Of a stretch of DNA of 64,000 bases, positions 25,906 through 34,196 are shown one piece after another. Source of the stretch: Pseudoduganella lutea (GTDB lineage Bacteria > Pseudomonadota > Gammaproteobacteria > Burkholderiales > Burkholderiaceae_D); the NCBI RefSeq assembly GCF_004209755.1, contig NZ_CP035913.1, positions 4,154,001 to 4,218,000 on the forward strand, read 5' to 3'. Numbering within the stretch: position 1 is the first letter of the stretch; each line of letters begins with the position of its first letter. A program made the translations under genes and the position numbers. The notes below the pieces were generated by a model. The model was not told where the DNA came from and did no database searches. It was given only the letters and a program-made list of their open reading frames with translations.

Positions 25906-27815
25906 GAGGTGGCGTTTCGGGCGGAGGGTAGCGGCATGTCGTTTTCCGGAGCAAGTGAATATAGTGTGGTCGGCTTTTCCTTGCCCCGCAAGATGCGCTC
26001 TCCCAATGATATGAAGCGATGGCGCCGTGCCCGCTCGACGGTGCCCGCGCCGACGATCACATCGTGCGGGAAATCGCGTGCGGCCTGTTCGAGGCGTGAA
26101 GCGGTATTGACGCTGTCGCCGACAGCAGTATAAATGCTGCGGAAGACCGTACCGAAATCGCCCGCGACGGCGATGCCGCTCTCGATGCCGATGCGCACCC
26201 GCAGCGGCGCGTGGCCGGCCTGCTCGCGCAGGCGGCTCAGTTCGCCAACGCGTTCGACGATCTGGCGGGCGGCGTCGAGCGCCAGGTCGGCATGGCGGGC
26301 GACCGGCAGGGGGGCGCCCCAGAACGCCACCAGGCCATCGCCCGTGTATTTGTCCAGCGTGCCCTGGTGCCCGATCACGGGCATGGTCAGGCATTCGAGG
26401 AAATCCCGGGTCAGGCGTGCCGCCTCTTCGACCGGCAGCGATTCCACGTGGCCCGTGTAACCTTCCATGTCGGCGATCAGCGTGGTCACATCGAATGCCT
26501 GCGGCTTGAGCGGGTCGTCCTCGTCACGTTGCAGCAGTTCCGCCACCACTTCGGGCGCCACGTACTGGCGCAGCGTATTGAGCAGGTGCCGGGCCCGGTA
26601 CTGGCTTTGTTGCCACTGGTAGGGTACTGCGAGGGCGAGCAGCACGAGAAGCGTGCCGAGGGGGCCGGTCGTGACGAAATCGGGGTCATGGGGGCTGAGC
26701 GCCCACGCCATGCCAAGCCACGTCACGCCCAGTCCGCCCAGCAGGGCCACGCTCGCCAGGGCCGACAGGCGGGGCAGGCCGATCAGCGCCAGCAGCGTGG
26801 CGGCGAGCGCGAACAGGCAGGCGATCAGTGAGCCTGGCCAGGGCCTCGGGGTCTCGCCGGCCTGCATGTCGAGCAGCATCGACAGCACTTCGGCCTGCAC
26901 GCCCAGGCCGGGCCGGCTGCTGCCCAGCGGCGTGGCGACCCGGTCGCCTTGCCCCAGCGACGAGGAGCCGACGATGACCAGCCGGTCACGGAACGCGTCG
27001 GCCGCATAGGCCTGGGCAAGGATCTCGGCCGCGGTGGCCACGGTATAGGCGTTCCAGTCGCGCCGGTACGGTACGCGCGCCGAGTCGGCTCGCCCCAGGG
27101 CGAGCGGGGCATGGTTGCCGGTGCCGCAGCAGTCGACCAGTGCCAGGCCGAGGGCGGGGAAGGTGAGCCCCTCGAAACGGGTCAGCAGCGGGACACGGCG
27201 CAGCACGCCATCGGCATCGGGCACGAAGCCGATATTGCCGACCTTGCCATGCCGGGACAGCGCGGCGTGCGAAGCGATGAAACCGGTCGCGGGAACACCC
27301 CGGGCGCCGTATCGCCCCGTCGCGCCGCCTGGTTGACCTTCCCGCAGCATCTGCGGCCGGCCCTGCTGGAAATCGAAGGCCTGGGCCAGCACCAGCGGCC
27401 CGTGTTCCGACAGCAGGGCCAGGCGGCGATCGCCGTCGGCGTCGGCGGGGTTGGGCAGCACGATGTCGAGCGCGACACCACGCACGCCATAATGGCTCAG
27501 CAGGGTCTCGACGAGGTCGGCGATCCGGCTGCGCGGCCATGGCCATGGCCCGAGCGCACCGGTGCTGCTTTCGTCGATGTCGACGACGAGGATCCGTTGT
27601 TCGGGCGCATCACTTTTCCGGGCTTGCAGGAACAGGTCGCGTAACCACTCGTTACCGAAATAAGAACCGGTGTAGGGCACGGACGCGGTGACGCCATGGG
27701 ACAACAGCTCGCCAGCCAGCGTGATCGCCACCGCCAGGATCGCGATGCCAGCCCGCACGATAGCGGGATGGCGCAGCCTGGAGAAGTGAAAAAGGTCGTG
27801 GAAACGACGCGGCAC
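25902..27815 (-). CDS. CHASE2-domain class III adenylate/guanylate cyclase
   Basis: A 637-aa inner-membrane sensor. One N-terminal helix (about 20-40) is followed by a periplasmic CHASE2 domain (about 45-320; ILVVDIDESSTGALGPWPWPR, GVALDIVLPNPADADGD), then three transmembrane helices (about 335-410) and a class III cyclase domain (about 430-615). Metal-binding Asp residues are in LIADMEGYT and DKYTGDGLVAFWG, and the transition-state Asn/Arg lie in VGDSVNTASRLE, so it should be active. Purine specificity is not certain. Its stop overlaps the TPR-barrel gene, with a Crp-family regulator next, the expected effector if the product is cAMP. CHASE2 cyclases often lie beside FecR-domain proteins, as here (divergent gene at 28010). 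Confidence 0.93.
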   Translation of the reverse strand: MPRRFHDLFHFSRLRHPAIVRAGIAILAVAITLAGELLSHGVTASVPYTGSYFGNEWLRDLFLQARKSDAPEQRILVVDIDESSTGALGPWPWPRSRIADLVETLLSHYGVRGVALDIVLPNPADADGDRRLALLSEHGPLVLAQAFDFQQGRPQMLREGQPGGATGRYGARGVPATGFIASHAALSRHGKVGNIGFVPDADGVLRRVPLLTRFEGLTFPALGLALVDCCGTGNHAPLALGRADSARVPYRRDWNAYTVATAAEILAQAYAADAFRDRLVIVGSSSLGQGDRVATPLGSSRPGLGVQAEVLSMLLDMQAGETPRPWPGSLIACLFALAATLLALIGLPRLSALASVALLGGLGVTWLGMAWALSPHDPDFVTTGPLGTLLVLLALAVPYQWQQSQYRARHLLNTLRQYVAPEVVAELLQRDEDDPLKPQAFDVTTLIADMEGYTGHVESLPVEEAARLTRDFLECLTMPVIGHQGTLDKYTGDGLVAFWGAPLPVARHADLALDAARQIVERVGELSRLREQAGHAPLRVRIGIESGIAVAGDFGTVFRSIYTAVGDSVNTASRLEQAARDFPHDVIVGAGTVERARRHRFISLGERILRGKEKPTTLYSLAPENDMPLPSARNATS

Positions 27816-28009
27816 GTTGCGGCTGGCAGAATTGGAAACGACAAGTATATCGCGAGTCCTCAGGGCAATGTCATTTGCTACAAAATGTAAGGCCCCCGGT
27901 GGTGCATTGAGTTTCCGCTAAAATGCACAGTGTCCCCGCCTCCCGCGTACCCGAAGCCCACGTTATTACTTGCTACCAATGACCGATGGCGAAATAAGGA
28001 TTCCACGTC

Positions 28010-29413
28010 ATGCTGCGCCATTCTTCCTCTATCCTCGCCTTTACTCTTGCGCTGTGCGCGTCATCCGCGCTGGCCGCCGATGCGGGAACCATCATTTTCG
28101 TTTCGGGTTCAAGCGAGCTCGATAGCAAAGCCGCGACGGTCGGGGCAACGGTTGCCGAAGGTGCGTTGCTGCGTACGCGCGGCGATGGCTTCATGTATGT
28201 GAAAACCGTCGATAACGGGCTGTTCATCCTGCGCCCGAATTCCGAGGCAAGGGTCGTGACGTACCAGGTCGACCACGCCAATCCGGGCAATACGCAAGTC
28301 AAGTTCGAACTGGTCAAGGGCGTGGCGCGTGCCCGTTCCGGCGACGCGGTCAAGGCCGCGCGCCAGAATTTTCGCTTCAATACCCCGGTGGCGGCGATCG
28401 GTGTGCGCGGCACCGATTTCACTGTGTTCACCGACAGCCAGACCACCAGCGTGACCGTGCTGGCCGGGGGCGTGGTGGTGAGCGGCTTTGGCGGCAGTTG
28501 CCGGCCGGAAGGCGCCGGCCCCTGTGAAGGCACTGCCAGCCGGGAGCTGTTTGCGGCACAGAAAGGTCAGTTGCTGCGCGTGCAACGCGGCAAGGCCTTG
28601 CCTGAAATCCTGCGGGGCGGCGACGCATCGCCCGACGAGGTCTCGCCACCGCGCAATGACGAACCCGAAGCGCGCGGTTCCGGCCATTCGGCAATGGGGC
28701 AGGGGCCCAGCCTGGATCCGCAAAAAGCCAGCAACCTTGGTGCGGTAACGACCAATCTGAATAAGCCGCCAACCGGGCCGGGCGAGGACAAACCGGACGG
28801 GTCATTGCCGCCGGAAGAACTGCCAGACGTGGTTCTGCCGCCAGAAAAACCACCGGTCGTCGTGGTGCCGGTCGATCCAATTCCCGTGGAACCGGAACGC
28901 AAGGTGATTTGGGGGCGTTGGCAGCCAGTACTGGGCAAGCCGGCGCCGATTAATATCCTGACGCAGAACAAGAAGGGCGACATGGTTGCCATGAACGGCA
29001 ATTTCGTGTTGTATCGCATGCCTGGCAAGGATTATGTGGCGCCCGAACGGGGAACCATGGGTTTCAAGCTGATGCAAAGCGAGGTATATATGTATACCGA
29101 CTATGGCAGCAAGCGCATTGAAAGTCCCGCGACCATGAGTAATGGCAAGCTGACGGTGGATTTCGGGGCCCGGAGCTTTGCCACCAGCGCCGATGTCCTG
29201 GTAGGGCGTACCGAGAAGTTTGGCCTGTCGGCACAAGGTGTGCTGGGTAATGATGGGCGGCTGTATGGCGATGCCGCGAACGGCAAGGCCGGCGTGATGA
29301 ATGTGCAGGGTCTCCTCGGCAGCGAACAGAATGGCAGCGCCAGATACATCTTCGATGCCCGGCTGGATAAGAACCGCACTGTCAACGGCGGCACGCTGTG
29401 GCAAAAGCAGTAG
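28010..29413 (+). CDS. Exported FecR-domain protein
   Basis: A 467-aa protein with a signal peptide (about 1-22, cleavage after ALA). A FecR domain (about 40-150) shows LLRTRGDGFMYVKTVDNGLFILRPNSEARV and FNTPVAAIGVRGTDFTV, the beta-rich core shared with FecR-type sensors. After that comes a Pro-rich low-complexity linker (about 255-300) and a C-terminal beta-rich domain (about 310-467). It is divergent from the CHASE2 cyclase across 194 bases. Stand-alone periplasmic FecR-like proteins paired with CHASE2 proteins are thought to form part of an envelope-sensing module. No TonB-box receptor or ECF sigma factor is nearby, so classical ferric-citrate signalling is unlikely. Confidence 0.88.
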   Translation: MLRHSSSILAFTLALCASSALAADAGTIIFVSGSSELDSKAATVGATVAEGALLRTRGDGFMYVKTVDNGLFILRPNSEARVVTYQVDHANPGNTQVKFELVKGVARARSGDAVKAARQNFRFNTPVAAIGVRGTDFTVFTDSQTTSVTVLAGGVVVSGFGGSCRPEGAGPCEGTASRELFAAQKGQLLRVQRGKALPEILRGGDASPDEVSPPRNDEPEARGSGHSAMGQGPSLDPQKASNLGAVTTNLNKPPTGPGEDKPDGSLPPEELPDVVLPPEKPPVVVVPVDPIPVEPERKVIWGRWQPVLGKPAPINILTQNKKGDMVAMNGNFVLYRMPGKDYVAPERGTMGFKLMQSEVYMYTDYGSKRIESPATMSNGKLTVDFGARSFATSADVLVGRTEKFGLSAQGVLGNDGRLYGDAANGKAGVMNVQGLLGSEQNGSARYIFDARLDKNRTVNGGTLWQKQ

Positions 29414-29479
29414 TGGGCGGGAAGCGTTATCGGCGTGGATTCGCAATCTAGGCTGCCTTGGCTGTTTTTTAGATGAAAT

Positions 29480-29512
29480 AAAAAAGCCCCGCGTATTGGC
29501 GGGGCTTTTTTT
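29480..29512 (+). terminator. Intrinsic terminator after the FecR gene
   Basis: An 8-bp GC-rich stem (29485-29492 with 29499-29506) around a 6-base loop, followed by seven T and preceded by an A run. This is a textbook rho-independent terminator 66 bases after the FecR-protein stop, and it could also work in the opposite direction. Confidence 0.9.
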
Positions 29513-29674
29513 ATTCGGGCTGCTCATTGACACGAGTAAGAGGGGACACAAGGCAAGGCCATTGGTCCGCATAACTTTTCCCTTAAGAAGCATGCATTTT
29601 GGGAGTCGCCATCAGTGCAAAGCGGCAAAAGAACGATCTGAATCCGGCTTGTGCTCTGATAAAAGTTGAATGAT

Positions 29675-29689
29675 AATTGGCCGCCAATT
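29675..29689. promoter_or_regulatory. 15-base palindrome, possible second operator
   Basis: AATTGGC and GCCAATT flank a single C, giving a perfect 7-bp-arm palindrome about 75 bases upstream of the CRP-type site. It has the size of a dimeric repressor or activator site; the binder is unknown. Confidence 0.45.
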
Positions 29690-29744
29690 GTTTGCCCAAC
29701 AACTGGTATTAGGAAAATACTGAAAAAAGATGAAGATACTGCTG

Positions 29745-29768
29745 AAAATGTGATGGTGATCACATTTT
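29745..29768. promoter_or_regulatory. CRP-type operator upstream of the DUF4214 protein gene
   Basis: TGTGATGGTGATCACA at 29749-29764 is a perfect TGTGA-N6-TCACA palindrome, extended on both sides by AAAA/TTTT to match the 22-base CRP consensus. It lies 110 bases before the start codon. A nearly identical site precedes the secretion operon. Confidence 0.85.
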
Positions 29769-29874
29769 CGACTTGTCCCTTCTGTCATGATTCGGGTATT
29801 GGGCTGCAGAACACTGTCTTGTGGCTGCAATATTGATGACTTTTGATCTTTCACGATCCCTCAGGAGCTTTTAG

Positions 29875-31806
29875 ATGGCAACTACTTACCACGCCGCACT
29901 GCAAGAACTGTACGTCGCATACTTCAACCGCCCAGCGGACCCAGGTGGTCTGGACTACTGGGAAGGCATCGTTGAAGCCGCGAACGGCAACCTGTCGGCT
30001 GTGTCGGCTACCTTCGCTGCTTCCCCGGAATACAAGGACGCGTTCGCAGGCAAGACCAACGAACAGATCGTTGACCAGCTGTACATGAACCTGTTCGGCC
30101 ACGCTGCCGATGCAGGCGGCAAGAAGTTCTATGCCGACGCGCTGACCCAAGGCCGTATCACCGTTGACCTGGTGGTCCGTGACATCGCTGGCGGCGCACA
30201 AGGCGCCGACGACGTTGCTTTCTCCAACAAGGCCAAGGCAGCCCTGGCGTTCACGGCCGCCCTGGACACCGATGCCGAGAAAGCTGGCTACGCTGGTGAA
30301 GACGCCCTGGCCCTGGCCAAGGAATTCATCGCCGGTATCACGACCGATGCGTCGTACGCCGCTGCCGTGACCCCGGCCGCGCTGGCCGAAGTGATCAATG
30401 ATGTGGTTCACGCTGGCACGCCGTTCGTGCTGGTTGACGCCCTGGCTGCCCTGGATGCCGCCAACGACGCCGTGTCGGACTTCCTGGCTGAAACCGACCT
30501 GGACGAAGACGAAGACACCGACACCACCGAAGAAGATATCGAAGCTGCAGTGACTGCTGCTGGCGAAGCTATCGAAGAAGCCGGCGTGGAAGGTTACGTC
30601 GACGCTTCGACCGCTGTGAAAGCTGCCCTGGTGTCCGACGCGCAAGAAGCCCTGGTGCTGGAACTGGCTGACGCCGAGAAGGCCTACGCTACCTCCGTGG
30701 CCGCTGCTGACAAGGTCACCGGCCTGTCCGACGCGATCGAAGCACAGACGACCGCTGCCGATGCAGTGGAAGCAGCTGACGAAGCCGCTGCCGATGCAGG
30801 CGCGGTTGTGCTGGGTGCTGTTGCTGCCTACAACGGCTTCAACGCCGACGCTGACGCCGAAGTTGCAGACGACGGCACCGTGACCGGCGTTATCGAGCTG
30901 AACGACGACGGCGAGCTGGTGCTGGCCGATGACATCACCGAAGCCGACAACAAGGGCGTGACCGCCCTGCTGAACGCCGTGATCGCTCGTGAAGAAGCCG
31001 AAACCGCTGCTACCGCCGCCGCTACCGCTGCTGCCGATGCAGCCCTGGCTGTCGAGGTCCTGGACCTGTCCGACGACGCTGAAGACGAACTCGTGGCAGT
31101 GGGCGCGTTGATCGAACTGACCGGTACCGTGGACGAAGACGAAGCACCGACCGTCGAACAGATTCTCGACGAGCGTGCTGCGCTGGAAGCCGCAGTTGAA
31201 GCGGAAGAAGAAGGTGCTGAAGATGCGCTGGCTGCATTCAATGATGCAATCGACGCCTTCCTGACCGCCAACACGACGGCCCTGTCGGAAGACGTGGTTG
31301 CCAAGGCTGACGCTGTTGATACCGCCCAGGAAGCCCTGGACGACCTGAACGACGCCGTTGAAGGTCTGGGCGAAGCACAAGCCCTGATGACCCAGCTGGA
31401 AGGCCTGAAGGACAACATCGCCTTCGCGGAAGAATCGTTCGAACTGAACGATTACAACCTGCCACGTCTGTTGACCACCGCTTCGGTTTCGGCAACGTCC
31501 GGTAGCGACATCTACCTGGCCAACGAAGACCAGGCAGCTGCTCGTATCGTCAACTTCGGCGCCGCTGGCGACGACGTGCTGTACATCGGTTCGGGCTACA
31601 AGCTGAACACGACCGGCGACATCACCAAGGGCGTGAACGCCGATCTGGAAGTGTTCTTCGTGAAGAGCGGCACGAGCACCAACGTGATCGTCGAAACGTC
31701 GGCCTTCGGTTCGAACACCGCAACCAAGGAAGTCATCACCATCACCCTGACCGGTGTGGCCCCGGCTGACCTGGAGTTCGCAAACGGCATCATCACCCAC
31801 GCTTAA
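29875..31806 (+). CDS. Large acidic DUF4214 protein, predicted type I secretion substrate (S-layer/biofilm-like)
   Basis: A 643-aa protein without signal peptide. Residues 1-110 carry a DUF4214-like module (LYVAYFNRPADPGGLDYWEGIV, later LYMNLFGHAADAGGKKFYADAL). Residues about 185-520 are extremely Ala/Asp/Glu-rich, low complexity and probably helical. The last 130 residues form a beta-rich domain (NFGAAGDDVLYIGSGY...ITLTGV) like C-terminal regions of type I-secreted proteins. A complete type I secretion operon follows and both share a CRP-type operator. Arg is mostly CGT and Ala often GCT, unlike the CGC/GCG habit of neighbours, suggesting very high expression. It has a strong AGGAG site and is flanked by terminators. 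An S-layer, adhesin or matrix role is inferred, not shown. Confidence 0.9.
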   Translation: MATTYHAALQELYVAYFNRPADPGGLDYWEGIVEAANGNLSAVSATFAASPEYKDAFAGKTNEQIVDQLYMNLFGHAADAGGKKFYADALTQGRITVDLVVRDIAGGAQGADDVAFSNKAKAALAFTAALDTDAEKAGYAGEDALALAKEFIAGITTDASYAAAVTPAALAEVINDVVHAGTPFVLVDALAALDAANDAVSDFLAETDLDEDEDTDTTEEDIEAAVTAAGEAIEEAGVEGYVDASTAVKAALVSDAQEALVLELADAEKAYATSVAAADKVTGLSDAIEAQTTAADAVEAADEAAADAGAVVLGAVAAYNGFNADADAEVADDGTVTGVIELNDDGELVLADDITEADNKGVTALLNAVIAREEAETAATAAATAAADAALAVEVLDLSDDAEDELVAVGALIELTGTVDEDEAPTVEQILDERAALEAAVEAEEEGAEDALAAFNDAIDAFLTANTTALSEDVVAKADAVDTAQEALDDLNDAVEGLGEAQALMTQLEGLKDNIAFAEESFELNDYNLPRLLTTASVSATSGSDIYLANEDQAAARIVNFGAAGDDVLYIGSGYKLNTTGDITKGVNADLEVFFVKSGTSTNVIVETSAFGSNTATKEVITITLTGVAPADLEFANGIITHA

Positions 31807-31816
31807 TACGCGTCCG

Positions 31817-31837
31817 AAGCCGGTCCCTGACCGGCTT
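31817..31837 (+). terminator. First hairpin after the DUF4214 protein gene
   Basis: A perfect 9-bp stem (31817-31825 with 31829-31837) with a 3-base loop starts 11 bases after the stop codon. It has only a short T tail (TTTT) and is followed directly by a stronger terminator; it may stabilise the mRNA 3' end. Confidence 0.65.
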
Positions 31838-31843
31838 TTGCAG

Positions 31844-31878
31844 AAAACCCCGCTGTTGCAGAACGGCGGGGTTTTTTT
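31844..31878 (+). terminator. Strong intrinsic terminator
   Basis: A 14-bp stem (31844-31857 with 31862-31875, one T-G wobble), GCAG loop, and a T tract to 31878. It separates the abundant secreted-protein transcript from the secretion operon, which therefore needs its own promoter. Confidence 0.9.
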
Positions 31879-31970
31879 ACGTCTGCGCCTCACATGGAGG
31901 CCTTGGCAAGCGGACCGGGCACATCGGGCAAATAGTGGCTGAACACTTGAAACTCGTTGTTTCTATGAAA

Positions 31971-31994
31971 TATATGTGATGGGTGTCACATATT
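31971..31994. promoter_or_regulatory. CRP-type operator upstream of the type I secretion operon
   Basis: TGTGATGGGTGTCACA at 31975-31990 is a second perfect TGTGA-N6-TCACA site with TATA flanks. Its centre (31982.5) lies about 40 bases before the transcription start implied by the GATAAT at 32010, the class II activator position. Confidence 0.87.
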
Positions 31995-32009
31995 TTTGGC
32001 GTTTTGGGC

Positions 32010-32015
32010 GATAAT
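32010..32015 (+). promoter_or_regulatory. Predicted -10 element of the secretion operon promoter
   Basis: GATAAT matches the sigma-70 -10 hexamer at five of six bases. There is no good -35 element; the CRP-type site occupies that place, as in class II CRP-dependent promoters. The 5' leader would be about 65 bases. Confidence 0.6.
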
Positions 32016-32086
32016 CTCGCCTTCCTGAACAAAACGGGATGACTTGACGTGCCGCTTTTGCCGGCACTGTTGACCTGCCATTACCA

Positions 32087-34195
32087 ATGAAAAACCTCCT
32101 CACAGTACGTAATGAAATCGAGCAAGCACTGCTCGGCTTCAAGAAAACCTTCTACACGGTCGGCGCTTTCAGCGCCATCACGAACCTGCTGATGCTTGTG
32201 CCGTCGCTGTACATGCTGCAGGTGTACGACCGTGTGCTGCAGAGCCGCAACGAATATACGCTGCTGATGCTCACGGTACTGATGCTGGGAGCTTACATGC
32301 TGATGTCGGCGCTGGAACTGATGCGCAGCTTCGTACTGATCCGCGTTGGCGCCCGTTTCGACATGCACCTGAACAAGCGCGTCTACACGGCCGCGTTCGA
32401 ACAGAACCTGAAGCGGGCGGGCGCATCGGCTGGCCAGTCGCTGTCGGACCTGACGAACCTGCGCCAGTTCCTGACCGGCAACGCACTGTTCGCGTTCTTC
32501 GACGCGCCCTGGTTCCCGATCTACCTGATCGTGATCTTCCTGTTCCACTGGCAGCTGGGTGTGTTCGCGCTGGTCGGCACCGCCATCCTGGTAACGCTGG
32601 CCATCGTCAATGAAAAAGTCACCCGCAAGCCGCTGGCCGAAGCGAACGCCATGGCCATCACGTCGACCACGCTGGCCACGAACAATCTGCGCAATGCCGA
32701 GGTCATCGAATCGATGGGCATGCTGCCCAACCTGATGGGCCGGTGGTACAAGTCGCATGGACTGTTCCTGCACCTGCAGGCCGATGCCAGCGAAAAGGCC
32801 GGCAAGATCGCCGCCATCACCAAGTTCGTGCAAGTGTCGCTGCAGTCGCTGATCCTTGGTTTCGGCGCATTGCTGGTGCTGGAAAACCTGATGACTCCGG
32901 GCATGATGATTGCCGCGTCGATCCTGGTCGGTCGCGCGATGCAGCCGGTACAGCAGCTGATCGGCGTGTGGAAGACCTGGTCCAGCACGCGCAGTGCCTA
33001 CGAGCGCCTGACCGAGCTGCTTCAGGCGAACCCGAAACGCGAGTCGGGCATGCAACTGCCGAAGCCGACCGGCCAGCTGTCCGTCGAGGGCGTGACTGCC
33101 GCGCCGCCCGGCACCAACGTGCCGGTCATCCGCAACCTGTCGTTCGGCATCAATCCTGGCGACGTGCTGGGCATCGTCGGCCCGAGCGGTTGCGGCAAGT
33201 CGACGCTGGCACGCCTGCTGGTGGGCGTGTGGCCGGCGGCGATGGGCAAGGTGCGCCTCGATGGCGCCGACATCTATCACTGGAACAAGGCGGAACTGGG
33301 TCCGCACCTGGGTTACCTGCCGCAGGATATCGAACTGTTCTCCGGCACGATCGCGGAAAACATCGCGCGATTCGGCGAGGTGGACGCCGAAAAGGTGGTG
33401 GAAGCCGCCAAGCGCGCCGGCGTGCACGACATGATCCTGCACATGCCGGACGGTTACGACAGGAAGCTGGGCGACGGCGGTGCCGGCCTGTCCGGCGGCC
33501 AGAAGCAGCGCCTGGGCCTGGCCCGCGCCATGTATGGCGATCCGGCGCTGCTCGTGCTGGATGAGCCGAACTCGAACCTCGACGATGCGGGCGAAGCGGC
33601 CCTGGTGCGCGCGGTGACCGACCTGCGCCAGCGCGGCAAGACCATCGTGCTGATCACGCACCGCACCAGCGCCATCGGCGCCACCACCAAGCTGCTGGTA
33701 TTGCAGGAGGGCGGCACGGCCATGTTCGGGCCGACCCGTGACGTGCTGAACTCGCTGCAGGAACAGCAGGCCAAGCGCCTGCAGGCTCAGCAGGGCCAGC
33801 CGGGCCAGCAAGCTGCCCAGCAGCAGGCGGCGGCACAGCAGGGGGCACAGCAGAAACCAGCCGCACAGCGGCGAGCTGCGACACAGCAGAAACCGGCGGC
33901 CCCGCAGGCCGTGCCGGCAGCCGGGCCACAGGCAGCGCAGGCGACTGGACCGCAGGCGGTCCCTGTGACAGCAACGCCCAACATGGCATCACCGGTAACG
34001 CCGCAGCCGGCTCCGGCAGCGGAGCAACCAGTATCGGCAACGCAGCAACCGGCAGCGGCAACGCCGGCGCAACCATCGGCCGAACCACGGGCGGAAACGC
34101 AGGTCGCACAGGCCGCACCACAGGGCGCGCCACAGCCGGCGCCCGCGCAGCCGGCCAGCCCGGCACCCGCGGCGGCCACCACGGAGCAGAAATAA
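32087..34195 (+). CDS. Type I secretion ABC transporter (PrtD/LipB-like permease-ATPase)
   Basis: A 702-aa inner-membrane exporter. The membrane domain (about 20-310) has MLVPSLYMLQVYDRVL and FFDAPWFPIYL, typical of PrtD-type exporters of RTX proteins. The ATPase domain (about 330-565) has Walker A GPSGCGKST near 365, signature LSGGQKQR near 467 and Walker B LLVLDEPNSNLDD. There is no N-terminal C39 peptidase domain. After the ATPase comes an unusual tail of about 135 residues made almost only of Gln, Ala and Pro, longer than the roughly 570-580-aa family norm. It is the first gene of a three-gene operon; the adaptor gene starts one base after its stop. The probable substrate is the acidic DUF4214 protein encoded upstream. 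Confidence 0.94.
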   Translation: MKNLLTVRNEIEQALLGFKKTFYTVGAFSAITNLLMLVPSLYMLQVYDRVLQSRNEYTLLMLTVLMLGAYMLMSALELMRSFVLIRVGARFDMHLNKRVYTAAFEQNLKRAGASAGQSLSDLTNLRQFLTGNALFAFFDAPWFPIYLIVIFLFHWQLGVFALVGTAILVTLAIVNEKVTRKPLAEANAMAITSTTLATNNLRNAEVIESMGMLPNLMGRWYKSHGLFLHLQADASEKAGKIAAITKFVQVSLQSLILGFGALLVLENLMTPGMMIAASILVGRAMQPVQQLIGVWKTWSSTRSAYERLTELLQANPKRESGMQLPKPTGQLSVEGVTAAPPGTNVPVIRNLSFGINPGDVLGIVGPSGCGKSTLARLLVGVWPAAMGKVRLDGADIYHWNKAELGPHLGYLPQDIELFSGTIAENIARFGEVDAEKVVEAAKRAGVHDMILHMPDGYDRKLGDGGAGLSGGQKQRLGLARAMYGDPALLVLDEPNSNLDDAGEAALVRAVTDLRQRGKTIVLITHRTSAIGATTKLLVLQEGGTAMFGPTRDVLNSLQEQQAKRLQAQQGQPGQQAAQQQAAAQQGAQQKPAAQRRAATQQKPAAPQAVPAAGPQAAQATGPQAVPVTATPNMASPVTPQPAPAAEQPVSATQQPAAATPAQPSAEPRAETQVAQAAPQGAPQPAPAQPASPAPAAATTEQK

Positions 34196-34196
34196 C

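Larger units (their letters stand above)
29513..29874 (+). promoter_or_regulatory. Long AT-rich promoter/leader region of the DUF4214 protein gene
   Basis: This 362-base gene-free stretch is clearly more AT-rich than its surroundings. It contains a 15-base palindrome at 29675-29689, a perfect CRP-type operator at 29749-29764, a weak -10-like CATGAT at 29786-29791 (about 42 bases after the operator centre to the implied start) and a strong AGGAG ribosome-binding site just before the ATG at 29875. No convincing coding frame was seen. Confidence 0.7.

Noticed and set aside
28010..29413. Reading the FecR-domain protein as part of a ferric-citrate type sigma/anti-sigma system.
   Set aside because: It has an N-terminal signal peptide rather than an anti-sigma domain, and there is no ECF sigma factor or TonB receptor gene beside it.
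29851..31893. A 680-codon open frame on the minus strand covering the DUF4214 protein gene.
   Set aside because: It is the antisense shadow of a strongly biased coding sequence; its product is Gly/Ser/Val/His-rich low complexity, and the plus-strand gene has a clear ribosome-binding site, operator and terminator.
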